From Exiguobacterium flavidum (GTDB lineage Bacteria; Bacillota; Bacilli; Exiguobacteriales; Exiguobacteriaceae), in contig NZ_QPKS01000002.1 of the NCBI RefSeq assembly GCF_003344535.1, forward strand, positions 124,001 through 188,000: a stretch of DNA of 64,000 bases, given 5' to 3'. The position numbers were made by a program, and so were the translations under genes. Below, piece after piece: positions 37,743-45,491 of the stretch; position 1 is the first letter of the stretch, and each line of letters opens with the position of its first letter. Below the pieces are notes generated by a model. The model made no database searches. It had not been told where the DNA came from and saw only the letters and a program-made list of their open reading frames with translations.

Positions 37743-38096
37743 ATGGTGACAATGTATGGGTATCCGAAATGCAGCACGTGCGTCAAGGCGAAAAAGGCGC
37801 TCGAGGCGAACGGTGTCGAGGTCGACTACAAGCATATCGTCGAGGAGACGCCGGACGCCTCCCTGCTGAAGGAGCTACAGCAAAAGAGCGGTGTTCCGCT
37901 GAAGAAATGGTTCAACACGAGCGGACAGGTCTACCGCTCCCTCGGGCTGAAGGACAAACTTGACGGGATGACGGAACAGGAGCAGTACGCGCTCCTCGCG
38001 AGCGACGGGATGCTGCTCAAGCGGCCGATCGTGACGGACGGCCATCAGGTGACGCTCGGCTTCAAAGAAGAGACGTTCGCCGAAAAATGGTACTAA
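37743..38096 (+). CDS. yusI: ArsC/Spx-family protein, YusI-like
   Basis: 117 residues. Thioredoxin-fold ArsC family with the redox motif [11 protein letters not shown] at residue ~9 and the downstream LKEL...[20 protein letters not shown] and [10 protein letters not shown] segment of the Spx/ArsC/YffB group. It is more like the YusI/YffB branch than global regulator Spx. In B. subtilis yusI also lies between fadE and gcvH. ATG 37743 lies after GGCGAGG; ATG 37737 is an alternative. Confidence 0.82.
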   Translation: MVTMYGYPKCSTCVKAKKALEANGVEVDYKHIVEETPDASLLKELQQKSGVPLKKWFNTSGQVYRSLGLKDKLDGMTEQEQYALLASDGMLLKRPIVTDGHQVTLGFKEETFAEKWY

Positions 38097-38108
38097 TCCT
38101 ATACGCCC

Positions 38109-38125
38109 GTTTGGTATACTAGAAC
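38109..38125 (+). promoter_or_regulatory. gcvH extended -10 promoter element
   Basis: GTTTGGTATACTAGAAC contains TGG-TATACT, an extended -10 hexamer, without a clear -35. It is identical at 16 of 17 positions to the element before lipA (55322-55338). Confidence 0.7.
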
Positions 38126-38160
38126 AGTCAGTACATCATTCGCACAGGGGGAATCAGACA

Positions 38161-38544
38161 ATGAGTCAAATCAAGGACAACCTACGCTACTCGGAAGAAC
38201 ACGAATGGGTCGAAGTGAATGGCAACAAGGCACGCATCGGAATCACGGATTTCGCGCAACACGAACTTGGGGACATCGTCTTCGTCGAACTTCCGGAAGT
38301 CGGCGCGACGATCGCTGCGAACGAGCCGTTCGGTTCGGTCGAGTCGGTCAAGACCGTGTCGGAACTTTATGCCCCGGTTTCAGGCAAAGTCGTCGCGATC
38401 AACGAATCGCTCTCTGACTCACCGGAACTCGTCAACGAATCGCCGTTCGAAGGCGCATGGATGATCGACATCGAACTCTCTGATGAGTCTGAGCTCGACG
38501 GTTTGATGGATGCTGCTGCCTACAAATCGATGATCAACGAATAA
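38161..38544 (+). CDS. gcvH: Glycine cleavage system H protein
   Basis: Lipoyl carrier of the glycine cleavage complex, and in Bacilli the hub through which lipoate is assembled and passed to other dehydrogenases. 127 residues. The lipoylated lysine is Lys64 in [27 protein letters not shown] and the [12 protein letters not shown] segment are standard. CAGGGGG precedes the ATG. A single gene with its own promoter and terminator, away from gcvT/gcvP, which fits a lipoate-assembly role. Confidence 0.97.
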   Translation: MSQIKDNLRYSEEHEWVEVNGNKARIGITDFAQHELGDIVFVELPEVGATIAANEPFGSVESVKTVSELYAPVSGKVVAINESLSDSPELVNESPFEGAWMIDIELSDESELDGLMDAAAYKSMINE

Positions 38545-38552
38545 TACTTACC

Positions 38553-38593
38553 GGGACTTGAGCATGGGGCTTTCCATGCCGGGTCCTTTTTTG
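38553..38593 (+). terminator. Terminator after gcvH
   Basis: GGAC and GCATGG on the left pair with CCATGC and GTCC on the right around a short loop, followed by a T-run (38585-38592). Confidence 0.8.
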
Positions 38594-38622
38594 TATTCTT
38601 CATTTAGAGAGGGAGTGAGCGA

Positions 38623-38901
38623 ATGCTGGAAGTACAACATGCCCCGTCCGACGGAATTTTGTATGTCTATGCACCGATGTGCGGGACGTGTGCAGTCGCG
38701 CGCCGGATGCTCGAGGTCGTCGAGGCGGTGAAGCCCGACATTACGGTACACTCGGCGAACGGGAACTTCATCCCGGACTTCATGGAACAAGAGCGCATCA
38801 TGAGCGTCCCGGCGCTGCTCAGGCTGGAGCAGGGGCGTGTCATCGAGCGTATATACGCCTTTCAATCGGTGGAAAACGTTCTCCTGTTTTGCCAAAAATG
38901 A
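38623..38901 (+). CDS. yusE: Thioredoxin-like protein, YusE type
   Basis: 92 residues, a minimal thioredoxin fold. Redox motif CGTC (APMCGTCAVARRML, ~residue 20) and the cis-proline segment MSVPALLRLEQG (~60). Likely a thiol-disulfide or sulfenyl reductase for unknown partners. AGAGGGAG precedes the ATG. B. subtilis yusE occupies the same neighbourhood near gcvH. Confidence 0.85.
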   Translation: MLEVQHAPSDGILYVYAPMCGTCAVARRMLEVVEAVKPDITVHSANGNFIPDFMEQERIMSVPALLRLEQGRVIERIYAFQSVENVLLFCQK

Positions 38902-38935
38902 CAAGAGTGTGACGAGTTCACACTCTTGATTTTAA
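38902..38935 (+). terminator. Terminator after the thioredoxin-like gene
   Basis: CAAGAGTGTGA (38902-38912) and TCACACTCTTG (38918-38928) form a perfect 11-bp stem with a five-base loop, then ATTTTAAATT. It begins right after the stop codon. Confidence 0.85.
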
Positions 38936-38961
38936 ATTGTCGGAATATTTACAATAATCCG

Positions 38962-38991
38962 TTGACAATGATAATTTGTGAATGGTATATT
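38962..38991 (+). promoter_or_regulatory. Strong promoter of the unidentified RNA
   Basis: TTGACA (38962-38967), an 18-base spacer and TATATT (38986-38991) preceded by TGG (38983-38985), an extended -10. Predicted start near 38998. One of the best promoters in the window, but no coding gene starts within 450 bases. Confidence 0.82.
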
Positions 38992-38997
38992 CATAAC

Positions 38998-39274
38998 AAC
39001 TTCAAGAAATGCATCACATAGGAAGTCTGGCAGAGTCCCGGACCTCCTTGTCTGAAACAGTCGGACCCGTTTCAAGCATCTGTCGTCCCTCTTCATCTCA
39101 TCCCTTAAGTCGTCCCCCAAAGACGAAGCGATGACTGGAGAAGGCGGCTCGATCGAGACGGAGGGAACCGCTGTATACGGCAAGGACAGACGGAATTCGA
39201 AAGGGCACCGTTCCTCTGTTGCGACGAGCGAATAAGTTCGTTTCAGAGCTGGGTTTTCCTTCCCCGCATTTCTT
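38998..39274 (+). ncRNA. Unidentified structured RNA, about 275 bases
   Basis: Non-coding stretch between a strong promoter and a strong terminator. The ends close with a perfect 9-bp stem: AAGAAATGC (39004-39012) with GCATTTCTT (39266-39274). Next inside, TCTGAAAC (39051-39058) pairs with GTTTCAGA (39240-39247); the same strand could instead form a local hairpin with GTTTCA (39069-39074). A bulged hairpin covers 39020-39048. I find no motif of tmRNA, SRP RNA, RNase P RNA, T-box or a common riboswitch. It may be a stable small RNA (6S-like shape, but longer) or a leader of the yrrT operon. Identity unknown. Confidence 0.6.
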
Positions 39275-39286
39275 ACCACATTATTT

Positions 39287-39317
39287 GCGTCGCTGGTCTC
39301 CAGCGGCGCCTTTTTTT
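39287..39317 (+). terminator. Terminator of the unidentified RNA
   Basis: GCGTCGCTGG (39287-39296) and CCAGCGGCGC (39300-39309) form a 10-pair stem with a TCT loop, followed by seven T residues. GCGACG (39221-39226) upstream could pair with CGTCGC (39288-39293), a possible competing structure. Confidence 0.88.
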
Positions 39318-39447
39318 GTGCGCTTTTTGGGATTTGCGTGCTTGCTATTGAAGAACGAGCCTGCTAGTATGATGGATAAGTAAAATAAACTTAAATTCAT
39401 ATCCGTTTAGTCGGAATTAAATTTTAGCGGTTGGGGGAATCAACGAA
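39318..39447 (+). promoter_or_regulatory. Leader of yrrT operon with possible promoter and CymR-like site
   Basis: TATGAT (39368-39373) is a possible -10, with TTGAAG or TTGCTA upstream at poor spacing. The segment 39396-39420 contains TCGGAATTAAATT, reminiscent of sites for the cysteine regulator CymR that controls the same operon in B. subtilis. Both calls are tentative. Confidence 0.35.
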
Positions 39448-40092
39448 ATGACGATTCGATTCATGGATGTCTTCACGGAGTGGGCAGCTTCTTATGACGA
39501 GGCGGTCACGGGGCATGACCCGCAATATAAGGATGTATTTCTGCGGTATGACGAAATCCTCGATGCCGTGGCGGAACGGGCGACGACGCCTGTGACCGAG
39601 TTCGGTGCAGGGACGGGTAATTTGACAGGGCGTCTCCTCGCAAGAGGGATCGAAGTGACCGCGGTCGAGCCAAGCCCGGAGATGCGGGAAATCCTGATCG
39701 ACAAGATCAAGGATGTCAACGTCCAGGACGGTCATTTCCTCTCGTTCGACGCGGAAGGGACGAACAGCTTCGTCTCGACCTACGCGTTTCATCATTTGAC
39801 GGACACGGAGAAGGGGGAGGCGATCGGACTGATGGCGGACATCCTCCCGGTCGGAGGGAAGATCGTCTATGCCGACACGATGTTCTTGACGGAGCAGGAA
39901 CGACTCGATGTCATCCGCGAAGCGCGTGAGAAACAATTCGACGCACTCGCTGACGATCTCGAGCGCGAGTTCTACCCGATCATCCCGGTCGTACAGGATT
40001 TGTTCGAGAAGCAGGGGTTCAACATATCGTTCGAAAGACAAAATAAATTCGTCTGGCTCGTAGAAGCCGAGAAAATGGAGGAATCAGCATGA
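39448..40092 (+). CDS. yrrT: SAM-dependent methyltransferase, YrrT-like
   Basis: 214 residues. SAM-binding motif [16 protein letters not shown] (~48) and acidic motif VTAVEPS. The N-terminus [23 protein letters not shown] matches the YrrT family, the first gene of the B. subtilis yrrT-mtnN-mccA-mccB operon that recycles methionine to cysteine. It probably consumes SAM to give S-adenosylhomocysteine, though the acceptor is unknown. TGGGGGAA precedes the ATG. Overlaps luxS by four bases. Confidence 0.9.
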   Translation: MTIRFMDVFTEWAASYDEAVTGHDPQYKDVFLRYDEILDAVAERATTPVTEFGAGTGNLTGRLLARGIEVTAVEPSPEMREILIDKIKDVNVQDGHFLSFDAEGTNSFVSTYAFHHLTDTEKGEAIGLMADILPVGGKIVYADTMFLTEQERLDVIREAREKQFDALADDLEREFYPIIPVVQDLFEKQGFNISFERQNKFVWLVEAEKMEESA

Positions 40093-40559
40093 GTGTCGAA
40101 CTGAAGAAAATGAACGTAGAGAGTTTCAACCTGGACCATACGAAAGTCGTCGCACCTTACGTCCGCGTCGCGGGATATAAAAAAGGAACAGTCGACCAGG
40201 TCGTCAAATACGATATCCGCTTCACGCAGCCGAACGTCGAACAGATGCCGATGCGCGCGATGCACACGCTCGAACATCTCCTTGCCGAGAACATCCGCAA
40301 TTACTCGGACGACGTCATCGACGTCTCGCCGATGGGATGCCAGACAGGATTCTATATGGCGATGATGAACATGGATTCTGTCGAGAAGATGAGCGAGCTC
40401 GTCGAACAGACGCTCGAGGACGTCCTCGCGGCGACAGAGATTCCGGCGCAAAACGAAGTCCAATGCGGTTTCGCGATCGCGCACGACCTTAAGGGAGCGA
40501 AGCATTATGCGGAAAAAATGCTCGAAGGACGCGATTCATGGGGAAGCGTCTTCGGATGA
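40089..40559 (+). CDS. luxS: S-ribosylhomocysteine lyase LuxS
   Basis: Splits S-ribosylhomocysteine into homocysteine and DPD, the precursor of autoinducer AI-2. 156 residues. Metal ligands are His59 and His63 in HTLEHLLAE and Cys126 in [11 protein letters not shown]; catalytic Cys84 is in [10 protein letters not shown]. It takes the place of mtnN in the B. subtilis operon, feeding homocysteine to MccA. The nucleosidase that makes its substrate is not in this window. ATGA overlap with yrrT and mccA. Confidence 0.97.
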   Translation: MSVELKKMNVESFNLDHTKVVAPYVRVAGYKKGTVDQVVKYDIRFTQPNVEQMPMRAMHTLEHLLAENIRNYSDDVIDVSPMGCQTGFYMAMMNMDSVEKMSELVEQTLEDVLAATEIPAQNEVQCGFAIAHDLKGAKHYAEKMLEGRDSWGSVFG

Positions 40560-41479
40560 TCGTCAAATCAGTCAGGGAGCTCGTCGGCAATACGCCACTC
40601 TACGAGATCACTTCGCTCGATTTGCCCGCTGGTACGCGCATTCTGGCGAAGCTCGAATGGATGAACCCTGGTGGCAGCGTCAAAGACCGCCTCGGTATCC
40701 AGTTAATTGACACGGCGATCGAGCAGGGGCTCGTGTCGCGCGGGGGAGTGATCATCGAACCGACCGCCGGCAACACCGGCATCGGACTCGCGCTCGCAGC
40801 AAAAGAACACGAGCTCGACGTCATCTGTGTCGTCCCGGAAAAATTCAGCATCGAGAAGCAGACGCTCATGCGCGCACTCGGTGCGACGGTCATCAACACA
40901 CCGACGGAGCTCGGCATGCAGGGGGCGATTGACGAGGCGAGAAGGCTCGGCGGATCGACACCGAACAGCTATGTCCCGTTGCAGTTCGAGAACATGGACA
41001 ATCCAGTCACTTATCAGCGGACACTCGGTCCTGAGCTGATCGCAGACGTCGAGCAGATCGACTGGTTCGTCGCAGGTTGCGGATCAGGCGGGACGTTCGC
41101 CGGCACGGCAGCCTACCTCAAGGAACGGATGAACACACGGGCGGCGATCGTCGAGCCGGAAGGATCCGTGCTGAACGGTGGAGAAGCCGGTCCACACCGG
41201 ACGGAAGGCATCGGGACGGCCTCCTGGCCGGTCATCGTCGAACGTAGTCTCGTCGATGAGATTCACACGATCACGGACCGTGACGCATTCAGCCACGTCC
41301 ATCTTCTCGCCGAACGGGAAGGACTGCTCGTCGGCAGTTCGTCGGGAGCTGCGCTCGCGGCAGCGATCGATATCGCGAAGCGGCATCCGGGCGCGACGAT
41401 CGTGACGGTGTTCCCGGACAGTGCAGAACGTTACCTCAGCCAACAAATCTTTGAAAAGGTGGACGATATATATGCGTAA
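40556..41479 (+). CDS. mccA: O-acetylserine-dependent cystathionine beta-synthase
   Basis: PLP enzyme joining homocysteine to O-acetylserine to give cystathionine. 307 residues, exactly the length of B. subtilis MccA. The PLP lysine is in [11 protein letters not shown] (~residue 42), the phosphate loop in [11 protein letters not shown] (~175), and the TAGNTGIG substrate loop near 70. ATG 40556 overlaps the luxS stop by four bases; the ATG 18 bases upstream would extend the protein without support. Could be read as CysK, but the operon argues for MccA. Confidence 0.88.
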   Translation: MIVKSVRELVGNTPLYEITSLDLPAGTRILAKLEWMNPGGSVKDRLGIQLIDTAIEQGLVSRGGVIIEPTAGNTGIGLALAAKEHELDVICVVPEKFSIEKQTLMRALGATVINTPTELGMQGAIDEARRLGGSTPNSYVPLQFENMDNPVTYQRTLGPELIADVEQIDWFVAGCGSGGTFAGTAAYLKERMNTRAAIVEPEGSVLNGGEAGPHRTEGIGTASWPVIVERSLVDEIHTITDRDAFSHVHLLAEREGLLVGSSSGAALAAAIDIAKRHPGATIVTVFPDSAERYLSQQIFEKVDDIYA

Positions 41480-42635
41480 GAAGACAGCACTCATTCACGG
41501 AGGGACAGGCGTCGACCAGGCGACGGGCGCAGTCACGCCGCCGATCTATCAGACGAGCACATACAAGCAGGAGAAGATCGGCAAGCTGAAGGGGTATGAG
41601 TACTCACGTACGGCGAACCCGACCCGGACGAGCATCGAGACGCTGATCGCAGACCTCGAAGGAGGCGTGCGCGGCTTCGCGTTCGGATCAGGGATGGCAG
41701 CCATCCATGCTGTCTTCCAGCTCCTCTCGTCAGGCGACCATATCGTCATGACGGATGATGTCTATGGTGGGACATACCGTCTGATGAAACGTGTCCTGCC
41801 GAAGTTCGGCATCGAGGTGACGTTCGTCGACACGACGGACCTCAAGGCGACGGAAGAGGCGATCCAGCCGAACACGAAGATGCTCTACCTCGAGACGCCG
41901 ACGAATCCGCTGCTCAAGGTGACGGACATCGAAGCCGTATCGCATCTCGCTAAATCATATGAGCTGACGGTCGTCGTCGATAACACGTTCTCGACGCCGT
42001 ATTTCCAGCAACCGCTCGCACTCGGAGCGGATATCGTCCTCCACAGCGCGACGAAATACGTCGGCGGGCACTCGGACGTCGTCGCAGGTCTCGTCGTCGT
42101 CAAGGACGAGAATCTCGGAGAGGATCTCCACTTCATCCAGAACTCGACAGGCGGCATCCTCGGACCGCAGGACAGCTTCCTGCTCGTCCGCGGTCTCCGG
42201 ACGCTCGGCATCCGGATGGATGCGATCGAGGAGACGGCACACGCGCTCGTCGATTTCCTGAAGACGCAAGACAGCGTGACGAAGATTTTCTATCCGGGAC
42301 TTGCCGATCATCCGGGCCATGCGACGCAAGCGAAGCAGGCGACGGGGTTCGGCGGTATGATCAGTTTCGACGTCGGCTCGGCCGAGAACGCAGAACGTCT
42401 CGTCGAGGCGACACGCTACTTCACGCTCGCTGAGAGCTTAGGGGCGGTCGAGAGCCTGATTTCGGTCCCTGCCCGGATGACGCATGCGTCGATCCCGGCG
42501 GAGCGCCGCGCTGAGCTCGGCATCACGGACGGCCTCGTCCGGATCTCGGTCGGCCTCGAGGACGTGGAAGACTTGAAGGAAGATCTCGAACAAGCCTTTT
42601 CGCTTCTAACGAAATTTTCTGAGAAAAACGTTTGA
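41472..42635 (+). CDS. mccB: Cystathionine gamma-lyase / homocysteine gamma-lyase
   Basis: Cleaves cystathionine to cysteine, completing reverse transsulfuration. 387 residues, Cys/Met PLP family. The PLP lysine is in SATKYVGGHSDVVAGLVV (~residue 196); YEYSRTANPTRTSIE (~45) and VVDNTFSTPYFQQPL (~175) are family motifs. AAAGGTGGA lies eight bases before the ATG at 41472, which overlaps mccA by eight bases. The stop codon lies within the -35 of the metN promoter. Confidence 0.92.
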   Translation: MRKKTALIHGGTGVDQATGAVTPPIYQTSTYKQEKIGKLKGYEYSRTANPTRTSIETLIADLEGGVRGFAFGSGMAAIHAVFQLLSSGDHIVMTDDVYGGTYRLMKRVLPKFGIEVTFVDTTDLKATEEAIQPNTKMLYLETPTNPLLKVTDIEAVSHLAKSYELTVVVDNTFSTPYFQQPLALGADIVLHSATKYVGGHSDVVAGLVVVKDENLGEDLHFIQNSTGGILGPQDSFLLVRGLRTLGIRMDAIEETAHALVDFLKTQDSVTKIFYPGLADHPGHATQAKQATGFGGMISFDVGSAENAERLVEATRYFTLAESLGAVESLISVPARMTHASIPAERRAELGITDGLVRISVGLEDVEDLKEDLEQAFSLLTKFSEKNV

Positions 42636-42660
42636 CAAGCGAAAAAACCCCTGCTAATAT
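42632..42660 (+). promoter_or_regulatory. metNPQ promoter
   Basis: TTGACA (42632-42637), a 17-base spacer and TAATAT (42655-42660). The -35 overlaps the mccB stop codon; no separate mccB terminator is seen, so readthrough would also meet the riboswitch. Confidence 0.85.
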
Positions 42661-42694
42661 TCAGATTATATTAAAAATAACTTAATACCGATTA

Positions 42695-42798
42695 CTCTTA
42701 TCGAGAGTGGTGGAGGGACTGGCCCGATGAAACCCGGCAACCGCGGATTATTCCGAAGTGGTGCTAATTCCAGCAGACAAACGTCTGGGAGATGAGAG
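42695..42798 (+). ncRNA. SAM-I riboswitch (S-box) aptamer
   Basis: Closing stem CTCTTATC (42695-42702) with GATGAGAG (42791-42798). The conserved core is present: GTGGTGGAGGGACTGGCCCGATGAAACCC in two parts around 42706-42735, GGCAACC, and GTGCTAATTCC before a final hairpin. When SAM binds, the closing stem forms; otherwise AGAGCAAA (42795-42802) can pair with TTTGCTCT (42829-42836) in the terminator, giving an antiterminator. Switches off metNPQ when SAM is plentiful. Confidence 0.96.
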
Positions 42799-42818
42799 CA
42801 AATGGTTTTGTGCATGAA

Positions 42819-42856
42819 AGTGCGCGCGTTTGCTCTAAAACGTGCGCGCTTTTTTT
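42819..42856 (+). terminator. SAM riboswitch expression-platform terminator
   Basis: AGTGCGCGCGTTT (42819-42831) pairs over 13 positions with AAACGTGCGCGCT (42838-42850), followed by six T residues, 22 bases before the metN start. Confidence 0.93.
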
Positions 42857-42878
42857 GTATATTTTGGGAGGGAAAGTC

Positions 42879-43901
42879 TTGATTCGTCTACAAAATCTCG
42901 CGAAGGTCTACAAGACGCGTCACGGTGCGATCAACGCCGTGACGGACGTCGACTTGACGATCGAACGCGGAGAAATCTTTGGTATCATCGGCTATTCTGG
43001 AGCCGGTAAGTCGACGTTGATCCGTCTGCTCAACATGCTTGAGACGCCGACGAGCGGCAGCATCCAGATCGACGGCGTCGAAATGACGACGCTCAAGCCG
43101 AAGGAACTCCGGGGCGTCCGGAAAAACGTCTCGATGGTGTTCCAGCACTTCAATCTGCTTTGGTCGCGGACGGTCGAGGAGAACATCGCCTTCCCGCTCG
43201 AGCTCGCAGGTTATCCGAAAGCGAAGCGCGCGGAGCGTGTAGCGGAACTCGTCCAGCTCGTTGGTCTCGACGGACGGGAGAAGAACTATCCGTCACAGCT
43301 GTCGGGCGGTCAGAAACAGCGGGTCGGCATCGCACGTGCCCTCGCATCGAACCCGGACGTCCTGCTGTGCGACGAGGCGACGAGCGCGCTCGATCCGAAG
43401 ACGACGGACTCGATCCTCGACCTGCTCGTCGACATCAATCAGAAGCTCGGGCTGACGATCGTCCTCATCACGCATGAGATGCACGTCATCCAAAAGATCT
43501 GTCATCGCGTCGCGGTCATGGAAGGCGGAAAGATCGTCGAACAGGGTCCTGTTCTGCAGGTGTTCCGTCATCCGGAGCAACCGATCACGCGTGAGTTCGT
43601 CAAGCAGTTGACGACGCCGAACGAGAATGAGCTGACGTTCAGCCACCTGCGCGAACGTTATCCGACCGGCCGGATCGTTCAACTGACGTTCGTCGGAACA
43701 TCGGCTGAGAGCCCGATCCTTGCCGAGGTGATGAAGGACGCAGACGTCCTCTTCAACATCATCGGGGGAAGCGTCAGCCAGACGCAGGACGGCGCGATCG
43801 GCACACTCTTCGTCCAGTTGATCGGAGAAGCGGACAAAGCGGATCATTCGATCGCGAAGCTTCGGGAGAATGGCGTCGAAGTGGAGGTGGATGAGCGATG
43901 A
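42879..43901 (+). CDS. metN: Methionine ABC transporter ATP-binding protein
   Basis: ATPase of the methionine importer. 340 residues. Walker A GYSGAGKST (~38), signature LSGGQKQRVGIARALA (~140), Walker B VLLCDEATSALDP (~160), and a C-terminal NIL/ACT-like regulatory domain (~265-340) that senses intracellular methionine in this class. TTG start at 42879 with GGGAGGGA upstream gives MIRLQNLAKVYKTRHG, as in B. subtilis. An upstream extension would cross the riboswitch terminator. Confidence 0.95.
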   Translation: MIRLQNLAKVYKTRHGAINAVTDVDLTIERGEIFGIIGYSGAGKSTLIRLLNMLETPTSGSIQIDGVEMTTLKPKELRGVRKNVSMVFQHFNLLWSRTVEENIAFPLELAGYPKAKRAERVAELVQLVGLDGREKNYPSQLSGGQKQRVGIARALASNPDVLLCDEATSALDPKTTDSILDLLVDINQKLGLTIVLITHEMHVIQKICHRVAVMEGGKIVEQGPVLQVFRHPEQPITREFVKQLTTPNENELTFSHLRERYPTGRIVQLTFVGTSAESPILAEVMKDADVLFNIIGGSVSQTQDGAIGTLFVQLIGEADKADHSIAKLRENGVEVEVDER

Positions 43902-44560
43902 AATGGTTTGAGAACATCGATTGGGTCCAAATGTGGGAAGCGACGCAAGAGACGCTCTACATGACGGGCATCGCGGGACTGTTCACGTTCGTCTTCGGTC
44001 TTATTCTAGGTCTTCTGCTGTATGCGACGAACGAGGAGCTGCTCTTCAAGAACCGGACGGCTTACAGCGTCCTCAGCTTCTTTACGAACATCTTCCGGGC
44101 GATCCCGTTCATCATCCTGCTGATCCTGCTCTTCCCGGTGACGAAGATCATCACCGGTTCGATCATCGGATCGGAAGCGGCACTACCGGCGCTCATCGTC
44201 GGGGCTGCACCATTCTACGCGCGGATGGTCGAACTCGGCCTGCGTGAAGTCGATAAGGGAGTCATCGAAGCGGCCGAATCAATGGGCGCTACGAAGCTTC
44301 AAATCATCTTGAAAGTACTCATCCCGGAGGCGCTCCCGGCGATCGTTTCCGGAATCACCGTCACGCTCGTCGCACTCGTCGGCTACACGGCGATGGCCGG
44401 TGTCGTAGGCGGCGGCGGGCTCGGGAATCTGGCCTATCTCGAAGGCTTCCAGCGCTCTCAAAACGATGTGACGGTCATGGCGACGATCCTCGTGCTCGTC
44501 ATCGTCTTCGTCATCCAATTCATCGGCGACATCCTCGTCCGGTCGATCGATAAACGCTAA
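43898..44560 (+). CDS. metP: Methionine ABC transporter permease
   Basis: 220 residues, five predicted membrane spans (for example 22-45, 62-90, 150-175, 195-215). The permease coupling motif EAAESMGATKLQIILKVLIPEALP (~130) contacts MetN. Same family as E. coli MetI. ATGA overlap with metN. Confidence 0.95.
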   Translation: MKWFENIDWVQMWEATQETLYMTGIAGLFTFVFGLILGLLLYATNEELLFKNRTAYSVLSFFTNIFRAIPFIILLILLFPVTKIITGSIIGSEAALPALIVGAAPFYARMVELGLREVDKGVIEAAESMGATKLQIILKVLIPEALPAIVSGITVTLVALVGYTAMAGVVGGGGLGNLAYLEGFQRSQNDVTVMATILVLVIVFVIQFIGDILVRSIDKR

Positions 44561-44583
44561 TCACACACTAGGAGGAATCATTC

Positions 44584-45414
44584 ATGAAACTTTGGAAGAA
44601 ATTCGTAGGAACAGCGGCAGTATCCGTCCTCGCAATCAGCCTCGCGGCATGCGGAGGAGAAGAGGAGTCGGCAGGCGACGACAAGACGCTCGTCATCGGT
44701 GCGTCGAACGTACCGCACGCTGAGATCCTCGAGCACGTCAAGAAGGAGTACGAAGCGAAGGGCTACAAGCTCGAAATCAAGAAGTTCCAGGATTACGTCC
44801 TGCCGAACAAGGCGCTCGCCGACGAAGAGATCGACGCGAACTACTTCCAGCACCAGCCGTACCTCGATTCGCAGATGGCAGAGAACAAGTCATATAAATT
44901 CGCGAAAGCAGGCGGCATCCACATCGAGCCGATCGGCGTCTATTCGAAGAAATACAAGTCACTCGCGGAGCTTCCTGAAGGCGCGCAAATCCTGATGAGC
45001 TCGTCAGTCGCTGACCACGGCCGCATCTTGACGCTCCTACAAAACGAAGGATTGATCAAGCTCGCGGACGGCAAGACGACGGACGCGCAAGTGAAGGACA
45101 TCGTTGAGAACCCGAAAAACCTCAAGTTCAAGGCGGACATCGAAGCGTCGCTCTTGCCGCAAGCATACAAGAACGACGAAGGGGACGCGGTCCTCATCAA
45201 CACGAACTACGCGATCGACAACGGCCTGAACCCGCTTAAGGACGCGATCGCCCTTGAAGACAAGGATTCGCCGTACGTCAACCTGATCGTCACGCGTAAA
45301 GGCGACGAGGACGAGAAGAAGGTCAAGGCGCTCGTCGACATCCTCCACGAGAAGAAGAACCAGGACTGGATCCTTGAAGAATACAAAGGTGCAGTCGTAC
45401 CGGTCAGTGAATAA
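44584..45414 (+). CDS. metQ: Methionine-binding lipoprotein
   Basis: Substrate receptor of the importer. 276 residues. Signal MKLWKKFVGTAAVSVLAISLAACGGEE with lipobox (SLAAC), so lipid-anchored at Cys22 or close. The NlpA/MetQ fold follows: VIGASNVPHAEILEHVKKEYEAKG, FQHQPYLDSQ, and the C-terminal NTNYAIDNGLNPLKDA. AGGAGGA precedes the ATG. Last gene of the unit. Confidence 0.95.
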   Translation: MKLWKKFVGTAAVSVLAISLAACGGEEESAGDDKTLVIGASNVPHAEILEHVKKEYEAKGYKLEIKKFQDYVLPNKALADEEIDANYFQHQPYLDSQMAENKSYKFAKAGGIHIEPIGVYSKKYKSLAELPEGAQILMSSSVADHGRILTLLQNEGLIKLADGKTTDAQVKDIVENPKNLKFKADIEASLLPQAYKNDEGDAVLINTNYAIDNGLNPLKDAIALEDKDSPYVNLIVTRKGDEDEKKVKALVDILHEKKNQDWILEEYKGAVVPVSE

Positions 45415-45425
45415 TTAATCCAGGG

Positions 45426-45471
45426 AAGTAGCGTGTTTCTCCTATATAATGGAGGAATGCGCTACTTTTTT
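45426..45471 (+). terminator. Terminator of metNPQ
   Basis: AAGTAGCG (45426-45433) pairs with CGCTACTT (45460-45467); inner CTCC/GGAG extends the arm. T residues follow. Confidence 0.85.
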
Positions 45472-45491
45472 ATTTCAAAGGGGGGATACAT

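Noticed and set aside
35852-37786. 644-codon open frame on the minus strand
   Set aside because: It is antisense to fadE and runs through a terminator and the next genes; its composition (runs of Arg, Asp, Leu) is the shadow of GC3-biased codons, and no ribosome site or family motif is seen.
38971-38985. Fur-box-like GATAAT upstream of the unidentified RNA
   Set aside because: Only one half-site is present and it lies within the promoter spacer; no 19-bp inverted repeat.
39150-39175. Possible T-box sequence (GGAACCGC)
   Set aside because: Only part of the T-box core is present, the UGGN bulge is missing, and it is over 100 bases from the terminator, so a T-box riboswitch is not supported.
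38998-39274. 6S RNA as an explanation for the structured RNA
   Set aside because: The long closing stem is similar in outline, but the length is well above usual 6S RNA and I could not trace the central bubble; kept as an open alternative only.
38932-39279. 115-codon open frame on the minus strand
   Set aside because: It crosses the unidentified RNA and its promoter, lacks a ribosome site and resembles no protein; the structural and promoter signals favour a plus-strand RNA.
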